Source: Hyphomicrobiales bacterium | GTDB taxonomy: Bacteria; Pseudomonadota; Alphaproteobacteria; Rhizobiales; Methyloligellaceae | Reading direction: 5' to 3' | Assembly (NCBI GenBank): GCA_003135455.1 | Contig: PLBV01000127.1 | Span: 770 to 48,694 of the forward strand | Length of the DNA: 47,925 nucleotides | Shown: positions 29,582-39,554 of the stretch, in pieces | Layout of the letters: each line of letters starts with the position of its first letter | Position numbering within the stretch: the stretch's first letter is position 1 | The notes under the pieces: generated by a model | The model's input: the letters and a program-made list of their open reading frames with translations, nothing else | Told to the model about the DNA's origin: nothing | Databases searched by the model: none | Position numbers and translations under genes: made by a program

Positions 29582-30511
29582 TTAGGAGCCGGACGCCGCA
29601 GCGGCAACTTCGCCGGCGAAGTCGCTGTCGGGCCGGTCGATGCCCTCGCCGAGCGCCAAGCGGTGGAAGCCCGTGATCTTGATGGGCGAGCCGGCGTCCT
29701 TCTCCGCCGTGGCGAGTGCCTTGGCCACGGTCAAGTCGGAGTCGAAGACGAAGACCTGGGCCAGCAGCACCACCTCCTCGTAGAATTTGCGCAAGCGGCC
29801 CTCGACCATCTTCTCGATGACCAGGGCGGGCTTTCCGGACTCCTTCGCCTGCTCGGTCAGCACCGCGCGCTCGCGCTCGATCAGCGCCTTGTCGAGGCTC
29901 GCCACATCGATGGCCTGCGGGTTGGCGTGGGCGATATGCATTGCGACCTGGCGGCCGAAGCCTTTGAGCGTCTCGGCGTCGCCGGTCGACTCCAGCGCGA
30001 CAATGACGCCGATCTTGCCGAGGCCGGGTGCGATCACGTTGTGGATATAGCTCGCGACCGCCCCGTTCTTGGCGGCGAGATAGACCGTGCGCCTCAGCGT
30101 CATGTTCTCGCCGATGGCGCCGATCATCTCCTTGATGGTGTCGGCGACGCTGCCCTTGCCGCCCGGATATTTGTCCTCACCGAGCTTGTCGAGATCGCCT
30201 TTGACCTTGAGTGCGACCTCCGCCACCTTGCTCACCATCTCCTGGAACTTCTGATTGCGCGCGACGAAGTCGGTCTCGGAGTTGACCTCGACCAGCGCCG
30301 CCTCCTTGGCGTCTGCCGCGAGCCCGATCAGGCCTTCGGCCGCGATGCGGCCGGCCTTCTTGGCTGCTTTGGCAAGACCCTTGGTCCTCAACCAATCGAC
30401 CGCGGCCTCTGTGTCCCCCAAAGTCTCGTTGAGCGCCGCCTTGCAGTCCATCATGCCTGCGCCGGTCTTCTCGCGCAGGTCCTTCACCATATTTGCCGTG
30501 ATCGTCGCCAT
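29582..30511 (-). CDS. tsf: Translation elongation factor Ts
   Basis: EF-Ts exchanges GDP for GTP on EF-Tu. The 309-residue protein carries the N-terminal UBA-like domain [21 protein letters not shown], the EF-Tu contact motif [13 protein letters not shown], and the two-fold core domain ([38 protein letters not shown]), plus a coiled segment and a C-terminal module ([20 protein letters not shown]). The ATG at 30511 has GAGGCAAGA upstream. It lies 50 bp after rpsB. Confidence 0.97.
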   Translation of the reverse strand: MATITANMVKDLREKTGAGMMDCKAALNETLGDTEAAVDWLRTKGLAKAAKKAGRIAAEGLIGLAADAKEAALVEVNSETDFVARNQKFQEMVSKVAEVALKVKGDLDKLGEDKYPGGKGSVADTIKEMIGAIGENMTLRRTVYLAAKNGAVASYIHNVIAPGLGKIGVIVALESTGDAETLKGFGRQVAMHIAHANPQAIDVASLDKALIERERAVLTEQAKESGKPALVIEKMVEGRLRKFYEEVVLLAQVFVFDSDLTVAKALATAEKDAGSPIKITGFHRLALGEGIDRPDSDFAGEVAAAASGS

Positions 30512-30561
30512 GTCTTGCCTCTAGCGTGATTGCCGCGCGCTCTCTTTAGCTGCGCAAGACC

Positions 30562-31512
30562 CTAGCTGGTCTCCTCGGCAGCCGGCGTCTCGGCTGGCGC
30601 CTCAGCCTTGGGCTTCTTCTGGGGCCTTCCACCTTGCGGCCGCGCCCTGGCGTTGCCAGGTGCCCGCTGGTCGCTCCGCATCGGCTTCCGCCGTGGGCCT
30701 TTGCGCTCGCCGCTGGGCGCGCCTGGTCCGGGACGCCGTGGCCTCTGCTCGCCCTCGCCTTCATCGAGTCCGGGCTCGCTCAACGCCTCTTCGGCGGCGC
30801 CAAGATCGACGCCGCCGGCCCCTTGCGCCCGCTCGATGCCGTCAATCGCCGCGCGCGAGATCAGGTCGCAGTAAAGCGTGATGGCGCGGCCCGCGTCGTC
30901 ATTGCCCGGAATGGGATGGCTGATGCCTTCCGGATTGCAGTTCGAGTCGACGATGGCGACAACGGGCATGTTCAGCTTGCGCGCCTCGGCGATGGCGATC
31001 GCTTCCTTGTTGGTGTCGATCACGAACATCAGGTCGGGCAGCGCCCCCATGTCCTTGATGCCGCCGAGGGCACGCTCGAGCTTGTCCTTCTCACGGGTGA
31101 GCTGCAGCAGCTCCTTCTTGGTGAGGCCGTGGGCCTCGCCCGCGAGCAGCTCCTCAAGCGATTTGAGGCGCCTGATCGAGTTGGAGATGGTGCGCCAATT
31201 GGTCAGCGTGCCGCCGAGCCAGCGGTGATTGACGTAGTATTGCGCGCAAGACCGCGCCGCTTCGGCGATCGCCTCGGACGCCTGCCGCTTGGTGCCGACG
31301 AAAAGAACGCGGCCCCCTTTGGCCACGGTGTCGGCTATGGTCAAGAGCGCCTGGTGCAGCAGCGGCACCGTCTGGGTCAAATCGATGATGTGGATGTTGT
31401 TGCGGGACCCATAGATGTAGGGCGCCATCTTGGGGTTCCAGCGGTGGGTCTGATGACCGAAATGCACGCCAGCTTCGAGCAACTGGCGCATAGTAACATT
31501 GGGCAGTGCCAT
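30562..31512 (-). CDS. rpsB: 30S ribosomal protein S2 with a long low-complexity C terminus
   Basis: S2 binds the small-subunit head-body junction. The first 230 residues or so are canonical: [91 protein letters not shown], and [19 protein letters not shown]. The remaining 75 or so residues form an acidic linker ([16 protein letters not shown]) and then an Arg/Pro/Lys-rich tail ([25 protein letters not shown]), giving 316 residues against about 240-260 for most S2. Tails like this are known in some alphaproteobacteria. The ATG at 31512 has AAGGAGGAG upstream. Confidence 0.96.
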   Translation of the reverse strand: MALPNVTMRQLLEAGVHFGHQTHRWNPKMAPYIYGSRNNIHIIDLTQTVPLLHQALLTIADTVAKGGRVLFVGTKRQASEAIAEAARSCAQYYVNHRWLGGTLTNWRTISNSIRRLKSLEELLAGEAHGLTKKELLQLTREKDKLERALGGIKDMGALPDLMFVIDTNKEAIAIAEARKLNMPVVAIVDSNCNPEGISHPIPGNDDAGRAITLYCDLISRAAIDGIERAQGAGGVDLGAAEEALSEPGLDEGEGEQRPRRPGPGAPSGERKGPRRKPMRSDQRAPGNARARPQGGRPQKKPKAEAPAETPAAEETS

Positions 31513-31641
31513 GGGACTGCTCCTCCTTTTTCCGGTTCTGCCGCCGCGGGAGTGAGGATCGGTCGAATGAGCCGACCACCGGAGCGAGCGCAAAGGCGAA
31601 AGGGCCTTACGACGCTTTGGTCCCGCGTGTGAGATGAGGGG

Positions 31642-31670
31642 TTTATAGGGAGGGGGGTTTGGCTTGGCAA
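31642..31670 (-). promoter_or_regulatory. rpsB-tsf-pyrH-frr promoter
   Basis: On the minus strand, -35 TTGCCA (31665-31670) and -10 TATAAA (31642-31647) are separated by exactly 17 bp. Initiation near 31635 would give a leader of about 120 nt before rpsB, containing a GGTCG...CGACC hairpin (around 31560-31580). Such leaders are often autoregulatory targets of S2; that role is only inferred here. The promoter lies entirely in the 183-bp dnaE-rpsB gap. Confidence 0.65.
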
Positions 31671-31695
31671 GGGCGGCGGCTGGCCCCTTTCCTTG

Positions 31696-34600
31696 CTAAA
31701 GCACGCTGACCGCGGCCACGCCGTCCACGAGCTTGAGCGCGCTTCGCTGCTTCGGTGTGGCGTCGATGCCTTGCGGGAGCAGGAACTCCACCTCGCGGGA
31801 GAGGTCGTCGAGGCGGAGCACAAGCCTCAACTGCCCCTGGCCTCCATTATTGCCCACCTGCTCGGCGAGAGGGCGCAAGGCCTTCGTGCCTTCGAGAATG
31901 ATCTTCATGCCCGAATGGCGCGCTTCCGCGGCCGCTTCGAGCGAGACAAGGCTCTGCACCCGCGCCTTGACGGTCTCCCCCTCGGCCTCCGCCTCGACTT
32001 CGAGCAGGACCGCGGTGCCCGGCTCGAGCAGCTCGCGCGAGGCCGCGAGCGCCTCGGAGAACACCACCGCCTCGAACTGGCCAGTGGGATCGGAGAAGGC
32101 GACGAAGGCGTAGGCGTTGCCGCTCCGACCCTTCCGCTCGCGCTTGTAGAGCACGGTGCCGGCGAGCGTGCCCACCACGCGGCGGGCGCGGGCCTTGGCC
32201 GCGAACTCTACCCAGGTCTCGGCGCCGAGCGCGGCAAGCACGTCCTGATAGTCGTCCAGCGGGTGGCCGGTGAGGAAGAAGCCGATGGCCTCGAACTCGC
32301 GCCCAAGCCGGTCGGTGGGGACCCACGGCTTGGCAGGCCGAAAGTCGATGGGCGCCGGCTCATGCGAGCCGCCGGCGAAAAGATCGTTCTGGCCGTCCGT
32401 GCTTGCCTCGATCGACCTGGAGCCCGCCGCGATGATGCGGTCGACATTGGCAAAGGCCGTGGCGCGGTCGGGGCCGAGCTCATCCAGCGCGCCCGCAGCG
32501 GCGAGGGTCTCCAGCGCGCGCTTGTTGACGAGGCGCGGATTGATGCGGCGGGCGAAGTCGGAGAGGTCGCGGAAAGCGCCGTTGGCGTCGCGCTCGGCTG
32601 TGATGTGCTCGACCGCCTGGCGGCCGACATTCTTCAGCGCCGCGAGCGAATAGCGGATGGCGCTGTCGCTCGGGAGGAAGCCCGTCTCGGAGCGGTTCAC
32701 CGAAGGCGGCTCGATGCGGATGCTAAGCCGCTTTGCCTCCTGGGCGAAGCCGTTGAGCTTGTCGGCATTGCCGATGTCGAGCGTCATGGAGGCGGCCAGA
32801 AACTCGATGGCATGGTTCGCCTTGAGGTAGGCGGTCTGGTAGGCGATCAGCGCATAGGCGGCGGCGTGGGACTTGTTGAAGCCGTAGCCCGCGAACTTAG
32901 CCACGAGCTCGAAGATCAATTCGGCGCGTCCCCGCTCGACGCCCTTGGCGACCGCGCCTTCGACGAAGCGCGAGCGTTGCTGCGCCATCTCCTTCTTGAT
33001 CTTCTTGCCCATGGCGCGGCGGAGCAGGTCGGCCTCGCCGAGCGAGAAGCCCGACAGGGTTTGCGCGATCTGCATCACCTGCTCCTGGTAGATGATGACG
33101 CCGTAGGTCTCCTCCAGGATCGGCTGGATCAGGGGATGAAGATAGTCCGGCGCCTCGCGGCCATGCTTGCGGCTCACATAGCTGTCGATGTTGTCCATGG
33201 GGCCCGGCCGGTAGAGCGCCACGATGGCGATGATGTCCTCGAAGCGGTCGGGCTTCAGCTTGCGCAAGACGTCGCGCATGCCCTGACCTTCGAGCTGGAA
33301 CACCCCGTAGGTATCGCCGCGCTGCAAGAGCTCGTAGGTGCGCGCGTCGTCCAGCGGAAGCCGCGCCGGATCGAGCGCGATGCCGTGGCGGGCAAGCAGC
33401 GTGCGCGCGGTCTCAATCACGGTGAGCGTCTTCAGCCCGAGAAAGTCGAACTTCACCAGCCCCGCGGCTTCCGCCCATTTCATGTTGAACTGCGTCGCCG
33501 GGAGCTGGGCGCGGGCGTCGCGGTAGAGCGGCACGAGCTCGATCAGCGGCCGGTCGGCGATGACCACGCCCGCGGCATGGGTCGAGGCGTGGCGGTAGAG
33601 CCCTTCCAGTCTCTGCCCGATATCGAGCAGCTTGGCCACGATTGGCTCACTGTCGCGCGCCTCCTGCAGCCGCGTCTCGGCGGCGATGGCCTGCGGCAAG
33701 GTGATGGGGTTGGCGGGGTTGTGGGGGACGAGCTTGCACAGGCGGTCGACTTGGCCATAGGGCATCTGCAGCACGCGGCCTACGTCCCGCAGCACCGCGC
33801 GGGCCTGCAGCTTGCCGAACGTGATGATGTGGGCCACGCGGTCGGCACCGTAGCGCTCGCGCACATAGGCGATCACCTCGTCGCGCCGGTCCTGGCAGAA
33901 GTCGATGTCGAAGTCGGGCATCGAGACGCGCTCGGGGTTCAGGAAGCGCTCAAACAGCAGCCCAAAGCGGATTGGGTCGAGGTCGGTGATGGTGAGCGCC
34001 CAGGCGACGAGCGAGCCCGCGCCCGAGCCGCGCCCCGGCCCGACAGGGATGTTTCGCGCCTTCGCCCATTGGATAAAATCGGCGACGATGAGGAAATAGC
34101 CCTGATAATTCATGCCGGTAATCACGTCGAGCTCGAAGGCGAGTCGCTCGGCGTAAGCCTGTGCGTCATAGCCCAGCGCCGGGCCTTCTTGCGCCAGCCG
34201 CCGCGAAAGCCCCGCCTCGGACTGGCGGCGGAGCTCGGCTGCCTCGGTCGCCCCTTGGGCGTCGGAGGAGGCGTTGCCGGGGAGGAATTGCGGCAGGATC
34301 GGCGCGCGCTCGGTCGGCCGGTAAGATGAGCGGCGCGCGATCTCGATGGTGTTGTGGAGCGCCTCGGGCAGATCGGCGAACACCTGCTGCATCTCGGCGA
34401 CGCTCTTGAAATAGTGCTCGGGGCTCAGGCGTCGGCGCTGGTCGACCCCGACATAGCTCCCCTCGGCGATGCAGATAAGCGCGTCATGCGCCTCGAAATC
34501 GTCGGGCGAGGCGAAGTAAGGTTCGTTGGTGGCAACGATCGGCAGGCGCGCGCCATAGGCAAGATCGAGCAGGAGCGGCTCGACCGCCCGCTCCTGCTGC

Positions 34601-35163
34601 AGGCCGTGGCGCTGCAGCTCCACATAGAGGCGGTCGCCGAAGATCGTCTGAAGCGCGTCGAGGCGCGTACGGGCGAGATCCTGGTTGCCGGCGGCGAGTG
34701 CCAGGTCGATCACGCCGTCGGGCCCGCCGGTGAGCGCGATCAGGCCGTCGGCCTGTGACGCGAGTGCGCCGATCGATGTCACCACCTCGCCTGTCTCGGC
34801 GGCGGCGAGATAGGCGGCGCTCGACAGCCGCATGAGGTTGGCATAACCGCTCGCGTCCTTGGCGAGCAGCGCGATGCGGCCGTCGGGTCGAGGTGCCCTC
34901 GCCTCGCCTTGCGGCGGCGTGTCGCCGGCAGCCGCGAAGCTCAAGGACAGGGTGCAGCCAACGATCGGCTGGATGCCGGCCTCGGCAAGGGTCTCGGAGA
35001 ACTCCAGCGCGCCAAAGAGATTGTTGGAGTCGGTGAGCGCGAGCGCCGGCATGCCATCGGCGCGGGCAAGCGCCACGAGGCGCGGGATAATGAGCGCCCC
35101 CTCCAGCAGCGAATAGGCGGAATGCACGCGTAAGTGCACGAAGGGATGGACCGGCTCAGTCAC
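31696..35163 (-). CDS. dnaE: DNA polymerase III alpha subunit (replicative DnaE1)
   Basis: The catalytic subunit of the chromosomal replicase, 1155 residues. It opens with a PHP domain (HLRVHSAYSLLEGAL, ALTDSNNLFGALEF). The polymerase core has GPGRGSGAGSLVAWAL at about 375-390 and the metal-binding PDFDIDFCQDRRDEV at about 416-430, followed by fingers and tandem helix-hairpin-helix (YRPGPMDNIDSYVSRKHG, GVIIYQEQVMQIAQTLSG, FNKSHAAAYALIAYQTAYLKA). A C-terminal OB fold (RVVGTLAGTVLYKRERKG) and tau-binding region close it. Length and N terminus fit DnaE1, not the error-prone ImuC/DnaE2. The start is a GTG at 35163 with GGAG 11 bases upstream. The upstream gap contains a consensus SOS box and a tandem direct repeat. 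Confidence 0.97.
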   Translation of the reverse strand: MTEPVHPFVHLRVHSAYSLLEGALIIPRLVALARADGMPALALTDSNNLFGALEFSETLAEAGIQPIVGCTLSLSFAAAGDTPPQGEARAPRPDGRIALLAKDASGYANLMRLSSAAYLAAAETGEVVTSIGALASQADGLIALTGGPDGVIDLALAAGNQDLARTRLDALQTIFGDRLYVELQRHGLQQERAVEPLLLDLAYGARLPIVATNEPYFASPDDFEAHDALICIAEGSYVGVDQRRRLSPEHYFKSVAEMQQVFADLPEALHNTIEIARRSSYRPTERAPILPQFLPGNASSDAQGATEAAELRRQSEAGLSRRLAQEGPALGYDAQAYAERLAFELDVITGMNYQGYFLIVADFIQWAKARNIPVGPGRGSGAGSLVAWALTITDLDPIRFGLLFERFLNPERVSMPDFDIDFCQDRRDEVIAYVRERYGADRVAHIITFGKLQARAVLRDVGRVLQMPYGQVDRLCKLVPHNPANPITLPQAIAAETRLQEARDSEPIVAKLLDIGQRLEGLYRHASTHAAGVVIADRPLIELVPLYRDARAQLPATQFNMKWAEAAGLVKFDFLGLKTLTVIETARTLLARHGIALDPARLPLDDARTYELLQRGDTYGVFQLEGQGMRDVLRKLKPDRFEDIIAIVALYRPGPMDNIDSYVSRKHGREAPDYLHPLIQPILEETYGVIIYQEQVMQIAQTLSGFSLGEADLLRRAMGKKIKKEMAQQRSRFVEGAVAKGVERGRAELIFELVAKFAGYGFNKSHAAAYALIAYQTAYLKANHAIEFLAASMTLDIGNADKLNGFAQEAKRLSIRIEPPSVNRSETGFLPSDSAIRYSLAALKNVGRQAVEHITAERDANGAFRDLSDFARRINPRLVNKRALETLAAAGALDELGPDRATAFANVDRIIAAGSRSIEASTDGQNDLFAGGSHEPAPIDFRPAKPWVPTDRLGREFEAIGFFLTGHPLDDYQDVLAALGAETWVEFAAKARARRVVGTLAGTVLYKRERKGRSGNAYAFVAFSDPTGQFEAVVFSEALAASRELLEPGTAVLLEVEAEAEGETVKARVQSLVSLEAAAEARHSGMKIILEGTKALRPLAEQVGNNGGQGQLRLVLRLDDLSREVEFLLPQGIDATPKQRSALKLVDGVAAVSVL

Positions 35164-35263
35164 GTGGGCAAGAGCTCCATGCGGTCGTGGGGTGGACGCT
35201 TGGCTCTAGCCTCACGGATTCGCTCCGTCGTGCAATGCGCCAGGGGCCGCATGACCGACATAT

Positions 35264-35293
35264 CCAAGCTTTCCACCTCTCCAAGCTTTCCAC
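35264..35293. repeat. Tandem 13-bp direct repeat upstream of dnaE
   Basis: CCAAGCTTTCCAC occurs twice without mismatch, at 35264-35276 and 35281-35293, a period of 17 bp. It lies in the 303-bp gap between dnaE (start 35163) and the small lipoprotein gene (start 35467), about 20 bp from the SOS box. A pair of protein-binding sites is one possible reading. Apart from this and the SOS box I see nothing coding in the gap. Confidence 0.75.
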
Positions 35294-35311
35294 GGCTCCA
35301 ACCCCAAGCAT

Positions 35312-35326
35312 GTTCTCTTTTTGTTC
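35312..35326. promoter_or_regulatory. Consensus alphaproteobacterial SOS (LexA) box between dnaE and a lipoprotein gene
   Basis: GTTC-TCTTTTT-GTTC matches the alphaproteobacterial LexA operator GTTC-N7-GTTC exactly, with the T-rich core common in strong sites. On the minus strand it sits between TTGCAC (35330-35335) and a weak -10 CATGCT (35307-35312), 17 bp apart. That is the same geometry as the first box of the lexA promoter, and would place dnaE under LexA. The plus-strand lipoprotein gene starts 140 bp away on the other side. Confidence 0.6.
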
Positions 35327-35466
35327 CAAGTGCAAGACCCGAGCGGCAAGGAACGATTCAGCAGGATGCGCGGTTCTAGGAATAGCCCGTCACGGTTAAG
35401 GCGTCCGGTAACCCTTTGCTAAAGCGCCAAGGCGTAGGACCGGACCATCAATAGGGGGATTGTCAT

Positions 35467-35596
35467 ATGTACACACGAAGCGTTCTTGTTGCCGCCCTGC
35501 TCATGGCCGCGTCGCTTGGCCTTGGCGGGTGCTTTCACCACGGGCAGACCTATATGGCGGAGCCCTTGCCGCCGCCGCCCTTGGGCCACCCGCCGC

Positions 35597-35604
<8 letters not shown>
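35467..35604 (+). CDS. Small lipoprotein, 45 residues, unknown function
   Basis: A short gene with strong signals: ATG at 35467 preceded by GGGGGA at a 7-base spacing, then a lipoprotein signal peptide ([18 protein letters not shown]) with the lipobox LGGC and the lipidated cysteine at residue 22. The mature part is only 24 residues: [11 protein letters not shown] followed by proline-rich [14 protein letters not shown] do not recognise the family; tiny lipoproteins of this build are common in Rhizobiales and are usually missed by gene callers. Its last 8 bp overlap the convergent lolD 3' end. An SOS box lies 140 bp upstream, so damage induction is possible but unproven. Residue after Cys22 is Phe, compatible with sorting to the outer membrane. 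Confidence 0.7.
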
Positions 35605-36355
<751 letters not shown>

Positions 36356-36365
36356 GGTCCCGCCT

Positions 36366-37637
36366 TTATTCGTAGCGCAACGCTTCTACCGGATCGAGGC
36401 GAGAGGCCCTCCAGGAGGGATAAAGGGTGGCGAGGATCGACAAGACGAGCGCCATGACCACCACGGACACCGTCTCGCCGGTATCCATCTCCGCCGGCAT
36501 TTGCGACAGGTAATAGAGCTCGGGCGAGAACAGCTCGGTGTCGGTGAGCCAGCCGATGAACTCGCGCAAGTGCTCGATATTGAGGCAGACGAGCAGCCCG
36601 AGTCCTAACCCCGCCAGCGTCCCGACGATGCCGATCGAGGCCCCGGTGATGAAGAAGATGCGCATCACCGCGGCGCGGGTGGCGCCCATGGTGCGCAGGA
36701 TGGCGATGTCGTGGCCCTTATCCTTCACCAGCATGGTCAGGCCGGAGATGATGTTGAGGGAGGCGACGAGCACAATCAGCGCCAGGATGAGGAACATGAC
36801 GTTACGCTCGACCTGAAGCGCGGTGAAGAAGGTGGCGTTACGCTGGCGCCAGTCGCTGATGTAGATGGTGGGGCCGCCCGCCTCGATGATCTCTGGCCCG
36901 AGCTTGCCCACCTCGTCGGGAGAGTCGAGCACCACTTCCAGCACGCTGACATTGTCCTGCTGGTTGAAATAGCGCTGCGCCTCGTTGAGCGGCATGAACA
37001 GGATGCTCGAATCGTACTCCGACATGCCGATCTCGAAGATGGCGACGATGGGATAGCGCTTTACCCGGGGCGCGGTGCCGAGCGCGGTCGAGGCCCCGCG
37101 TGGGGAGAGCAGGGTCACCTGGTCGCCGAGCTTCACATTGAGCTCGTTGGCAAGCCGCGAGCCGAGCGCCACCCCCGCCTGGCTGTCGAAGCCGTCAAGG
37201 GTGCCGAAGCGGATGTTGCCGGCCACGGCCTTGAGTTGCTTCAGGTCCGCCTCGCGAAGCCCGCGCACCAGCGCTCCACTCGAGGTCGAGGGCGTGGAGA
37301 TCATCACCTGCCCCTCGATCAGCGGCAGGGCGTATTTGACGCCGGGCACGCCCCTCACCCGCGCGGCCACGTCGTCGAAGCCGGTGAAGTTGCCGTCGAT
37401 GCTGTGCACCACGACGTGGCCGTTCAGCCCCAGCATCTTGCTGAACAGCTCCTGGCGGAAGCCGTTCATCACCGCCATGACGATGATCAGCGTCGCCACG
37501 CCGAGCATGATACCGATGAAGGAGAAGCCGGCGATCACCGAGATGAAGCCCTCTTTCCGGCGGGCGCGCAGATAGCGGAGCGCCACCAGCCATTCGAAGG
37601 GCGCAAAGGCCCGCGTGCCGTCCGGGGGTCCGCTCAT
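36366..37637 (-). CDS. lolC: Lipoprotein-releasing system permease LolC/E
   Basis: The membrane partner of LolD. The 423-residue protein opens with the family signature [29 protein letters not shown], one membrane helix (about 30-60), a large periplasmic MacB-like domain (about 60-270), and a C-terminal FtsX domain with three helices ([26 protein letters not shown], then two more, ending [22 protein letters not shown]). There is one such permease gene here; alphaproteobacteria usually carry a single LolC/E-type subunit that forms a homodimer, sometimes called LolF. Its ATG overlaps the proS stop by four bases. Confidence 0.94.
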   Translation of the reverse strand: MSGPPDGTRAFAPFEWLVALRYLRARRKEGFISVIAGFSFIGIMLGVATLIIVMAVMNGFRQELFSKMLGLNGHVVVHSIDGNFTGFDDVAARVRGVPGVKYALPLIEGQVMISTPSTSSGALVRGLREADLKQLKAVAGNIRFGTLDGFDSQAGVALGSRLANELNVKLGDQVTLLSPRGASTALGTAPRVKRYPIVAIFEIGMSEYDSSILFMPLNEAQRYFNQQDNVSVLEVVLDSPDEVGKLGPEIIEAGGPTIYISDWRQRNATFFTALQVERNVMFLILALIVLVASLNIISGLTMLVKDKGHDIAILRTMGATRAAVMRIFFITGASIGIVGTLAGLGLGLLVCLNIEHLREFIGWLTDTELFSPELYYLSQMPAEMDTGETVSVVVMALVLSILATLYPSWRASRLDPVEALRYE

Positions 37638-38983
37638 GCCGCTTCCCTCCTCGCTTCGCTCGCCGAGCTTATCACCCGGTTCAGCGCGGCCTCGATGGAG
37701 AGCGTGTGGCGCATCCCGGTGGCGCGCTCCTTCAGCTCGATCTCGCCCGCTTTGATGCCCTTGGGGCCCACGATGATCTGCCAGGGGAGCCCGATCAGAT
37801 CCATGGCGGTGAACTTGGCCCCTGCCCTATCGTCGCGGTCGTCATAGAGCACGCTGATACTCGCGTTTTCGAGGCGCCGGTAAAGGTCCTCGCAGGCGCG
37901 GTCGACCTCGGCCTCGCCCACCTTCAGATTGATCAGGCCGACATCGAAGGGCGCCACGGATTTCGGCCAGATGATGCCGGCTTCATCGTGGGAGGCCTCG
38001 ATAATGGCGCCCACCAGCCGCGATACCCCGATGCCGTAAGAGCCCATCTGCACCGTCACCAATCCTCCGTCGGGACCCTGGACCTTGCAGCCCATGGGCT
38101 CGGAGTACTTGGTGCCGAAGAAGAAAATATGGCCGACCTCGATGCCCCGCGCGGTCACGCGCCTGTCTTCAGGCACCTCCTCGGCAAAGCGGCCGGCGTC
38201 GTGCTTCTCGCTGGTGGCGGCGTATTTGCCAGTCCAGGTGCGGACCAGAGGCGCGAGATCGTCCTCGTAATCGAGCTCGGGTCCGGGAGGCTCCTGCTCG
38301 ACCAGATCCTTGTGGAAGTAAACCTCGCTCTCGCCAGTCTCGGTGGGGATGATGAATTCATGGCAGAGGTCGCCGCCGATAGGGCCGGACTCCGCAGCCA
38401 TGGGAATTGATTTCAGCCCCATGCGGCCGAAGGTGCGCAAATAGGCCAGGAACATCTTGTTGTAGGACCTGCGCGCATCGTCGACGGTCAGGTCGAAGGA
38501 ATAGGAGTCCTTCATCAGGAATTCGCGCCCGCGCATCACGCCGAAACGGGGCCTGATCTCGTCGCGGAACTTCCATTGGATGTGGTAGAGGATGCGCGGC
38601 AGCTCCTTGTAGGATTTCACCGCGTCGCGGAAGATCTCGGTGATCAGCTCCTCATTGGTGGGGCCGTACAGCATCTCGCGCTCATGGCGGTCGCTGATGC
38701 GGAGCATCTCCTTGCCATAGACCTCGTAGCGGCCGCTTTCGCGCCAGATCTCCGCCGGCTGGATGGTGGGCATCAGCAGCTCCAAGGCGCCGGCGCGGTC
38801 CTGCTCCTCGCGCACTATTCTCTCGATCTTGCTCAAGACCCGAAGCCCAAGCGGCAGCCAGGAATAAATGCCGGCGCTCGATTGGCGGACGAGGCCGGCG
38901 CGCAGCATCAGTCTGTGGGAGACGATCTCGGCTTCCTTCGGATCGTCGCGCAAGAGGGGCAGGAAGTAGTGGCTGAGGCGCAT
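37634..38983 (-). CDS. proS: Prolyl-tRNA synthetase, short type without editing domain
   Basis: A class II synthetase that charges tRNA-Pro. From the ATG at 38983 the product has 449 residues: N-terminal [32 protein letters not shown]-type motif [52 protein letters not shown] (motif 2 region), [50 protein letters not shown] (motif 3) and an anticodon-binding domain. The roughly 180-residue editing insert of E. coli ProRS is absent between motifs 2 and 3, as is usual in alphaproteobacteria. An ATG at 39028 would add 15 unconserved residues. A separate promoter lies about 100 bp upstream. Confidence 0.95.
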   Translation of the reverse strand: MRLSHYFLPLLRDDPKEAEIVSHRLMLRAGLVRQSSAGIYSWLPLGLRVLSKIERIVREEQDRAGALELLMPTIQPAEIWRESGRYEVYGKEMLRISDRHEREMLYGPTNEELITEIFRDAVKSYKELPRILYHIQWKFRDEIRPRFGVMRGREFLMKDSYSFDLTVDDARRSYNKMFLAYLRTFGRMGLKSIPMAAESGPIGGDLCHEFIIPTETGESEVYFHKDLVEQEPPGPELDYEDDLAPLVRTWTGKYAATSEKHDAGRFAEEVPEDRRVTARGIEVGHIFFFGTKYSEPMGCKVQGPDGGLVTVQMGSYGIGVSRLVGAIIEASHDEAGIIWPKSVAPFDVGLINLKVGEAEVDRACEDLYRRLENASISVLYDDRDDRAGAKFTAMDLIGLPWQIIVGPKGIKAGEIELKERATGMRHTLSIEAALNRVISSASEARREAA

Positions 38984-39082
38984 GGGAAGCGGTGCTGGTC
39001 TTTTAGGGCGGGCGAACGCACTGCCCACGATGAAGCCACGCCTCGGCCGGAGGCATCCGCCTCGCGGGCGGCGTGTCGCGGC

Positions 39083-39111
39083 TAATAGCTTACTTTATTG
39101 AGGGGAAGCAA
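39083..39111 (-). promoter_or_regulatory. proS-lolC-lolD promoter
   Basis: On the minus strand, -35 TTGCTT (39106-39111) and -10 CTATTA (39083-39088) are 17 bp apart. Initiation near 39076 would give a leader of about 90 nt before the proS ATG. It indicates that proS is transcribed separately from the genes to its right. Confidence 0.5.
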
Positions 39112-39196
39112 TGCTGGGGCAAAACCTCCAGCCTGCCTGGCGTCTGCCGCGCGCGCTCTTGCACGCCCTTGAATGAGCCCGGCAACCGGAAAATCC

Positions 39197-39460
39197 TCAA
39201 AGGCGCCCGCTTCCGCCTCTCGTCTGACGGCGCTCGCAAAGCGTCTGTGCCGACGCAAATGGGCGGCGCATGGGATGTGCCCCACAGAGCCGCCAGAGAG
39301 ACACCGGGAAGTAGGGGCTGGTCGTAGACGGGACTGCGGCGCCCCAGCAACCGATTCGGCTCGTGCCGCGCGTGCATTGCCTATTATAGTGGCAATAGTC
39401 AGGGTTGCACCAGAGCGCTAGACCAACCCGGCCGCGACCTTGACCATAGAGAACGCCCAC
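39197..39460 (-). CDS. Possible small cysteine-rich protein, 87 residues, unknown
   Basis: A tentative gene. The GTG at 39460 is preceded by AAGGAGGT at a 4-base spacing, the best Shine-Dalgarno in this gap. The product starts MGVLYGQGRGRVGLALW and has a cysteine cluster (CNPDYCHYNRQC, GCWG, LCGAHP, LCERRQ), six or more cysteines in 87 residues. I recognise no family and see no membrane segment or signal peptide. The same DNA is open in other frames on both strands, as GC-rich non-coding DNA often is, so this may be spurious. It is divergent from the terminator-ended plus-strand transcript at about 39555-39788, with a palindrome between. The rest of 38984-39815 shows no recognisable gene. Confidence 0.3.
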   Translation of the reverse strand: MGVLYGQGRGRVGLALWCNPDYCHYNRQCTRGTSRIGCWGAAVPSTTSPYFPVSLWRLCGAHPMRRPFASAQTLCERRQTRGGSGRL

Positions 39461-39507
39461 AAATACCTCCTTATCATGGCTCTAATCAGAAAAAGATGTC
39501 TTCGCCC

Positions 39508-39548
39508 GTCACAATGATGGTGACAATTTGGCGCGGGCTTGCTAGCGT
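39508..39548. promoter_or_regulatory. Palindrome GTCAC-N7-GTGAC overlapping a plus-strand promoter
   Basis: GTCAC (39508-39512) and GTGAC (39520-39524) form an operator-like inverted repeat, flanked by longer arms GCCCG and CGGGC. The right arm is part of a possible -35 GTGACA (39520-39525), with TAGCGT (39543-39548) 17 bp on as a weak -10 driving the plus-strand transcript that ends at 39788. It lies between that transcript and the minus-strand ORF starting at 39460. Confidence 0.4.
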
Positions 39549-39554
39549 CCCCAC

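Noticed and set aside
31693-34329. An 878-codon plus-strand open frame across dnaE
   Set aside because: It lies wholly inside dnaE on the other strand and reads as low-information Arg/Gly/Leu-rich sequence; dnaE is certain.
31696-35163. The polymerase being the SOS-induced ImuC/DnaE2, given the SOS box upstream
   Set aside because: Length, N terminus and the rpsB/lol context fit the replicative DnaE1; no imuA or imuB is adjacent.
39073-39327. Plus-strand 84-codon ORF in the proS-DUF1467 gap
   Set aside because: It starts upstream of the minus-strand proS promoter, has no ribosome site that I can see, and its translation has no recognisable features.
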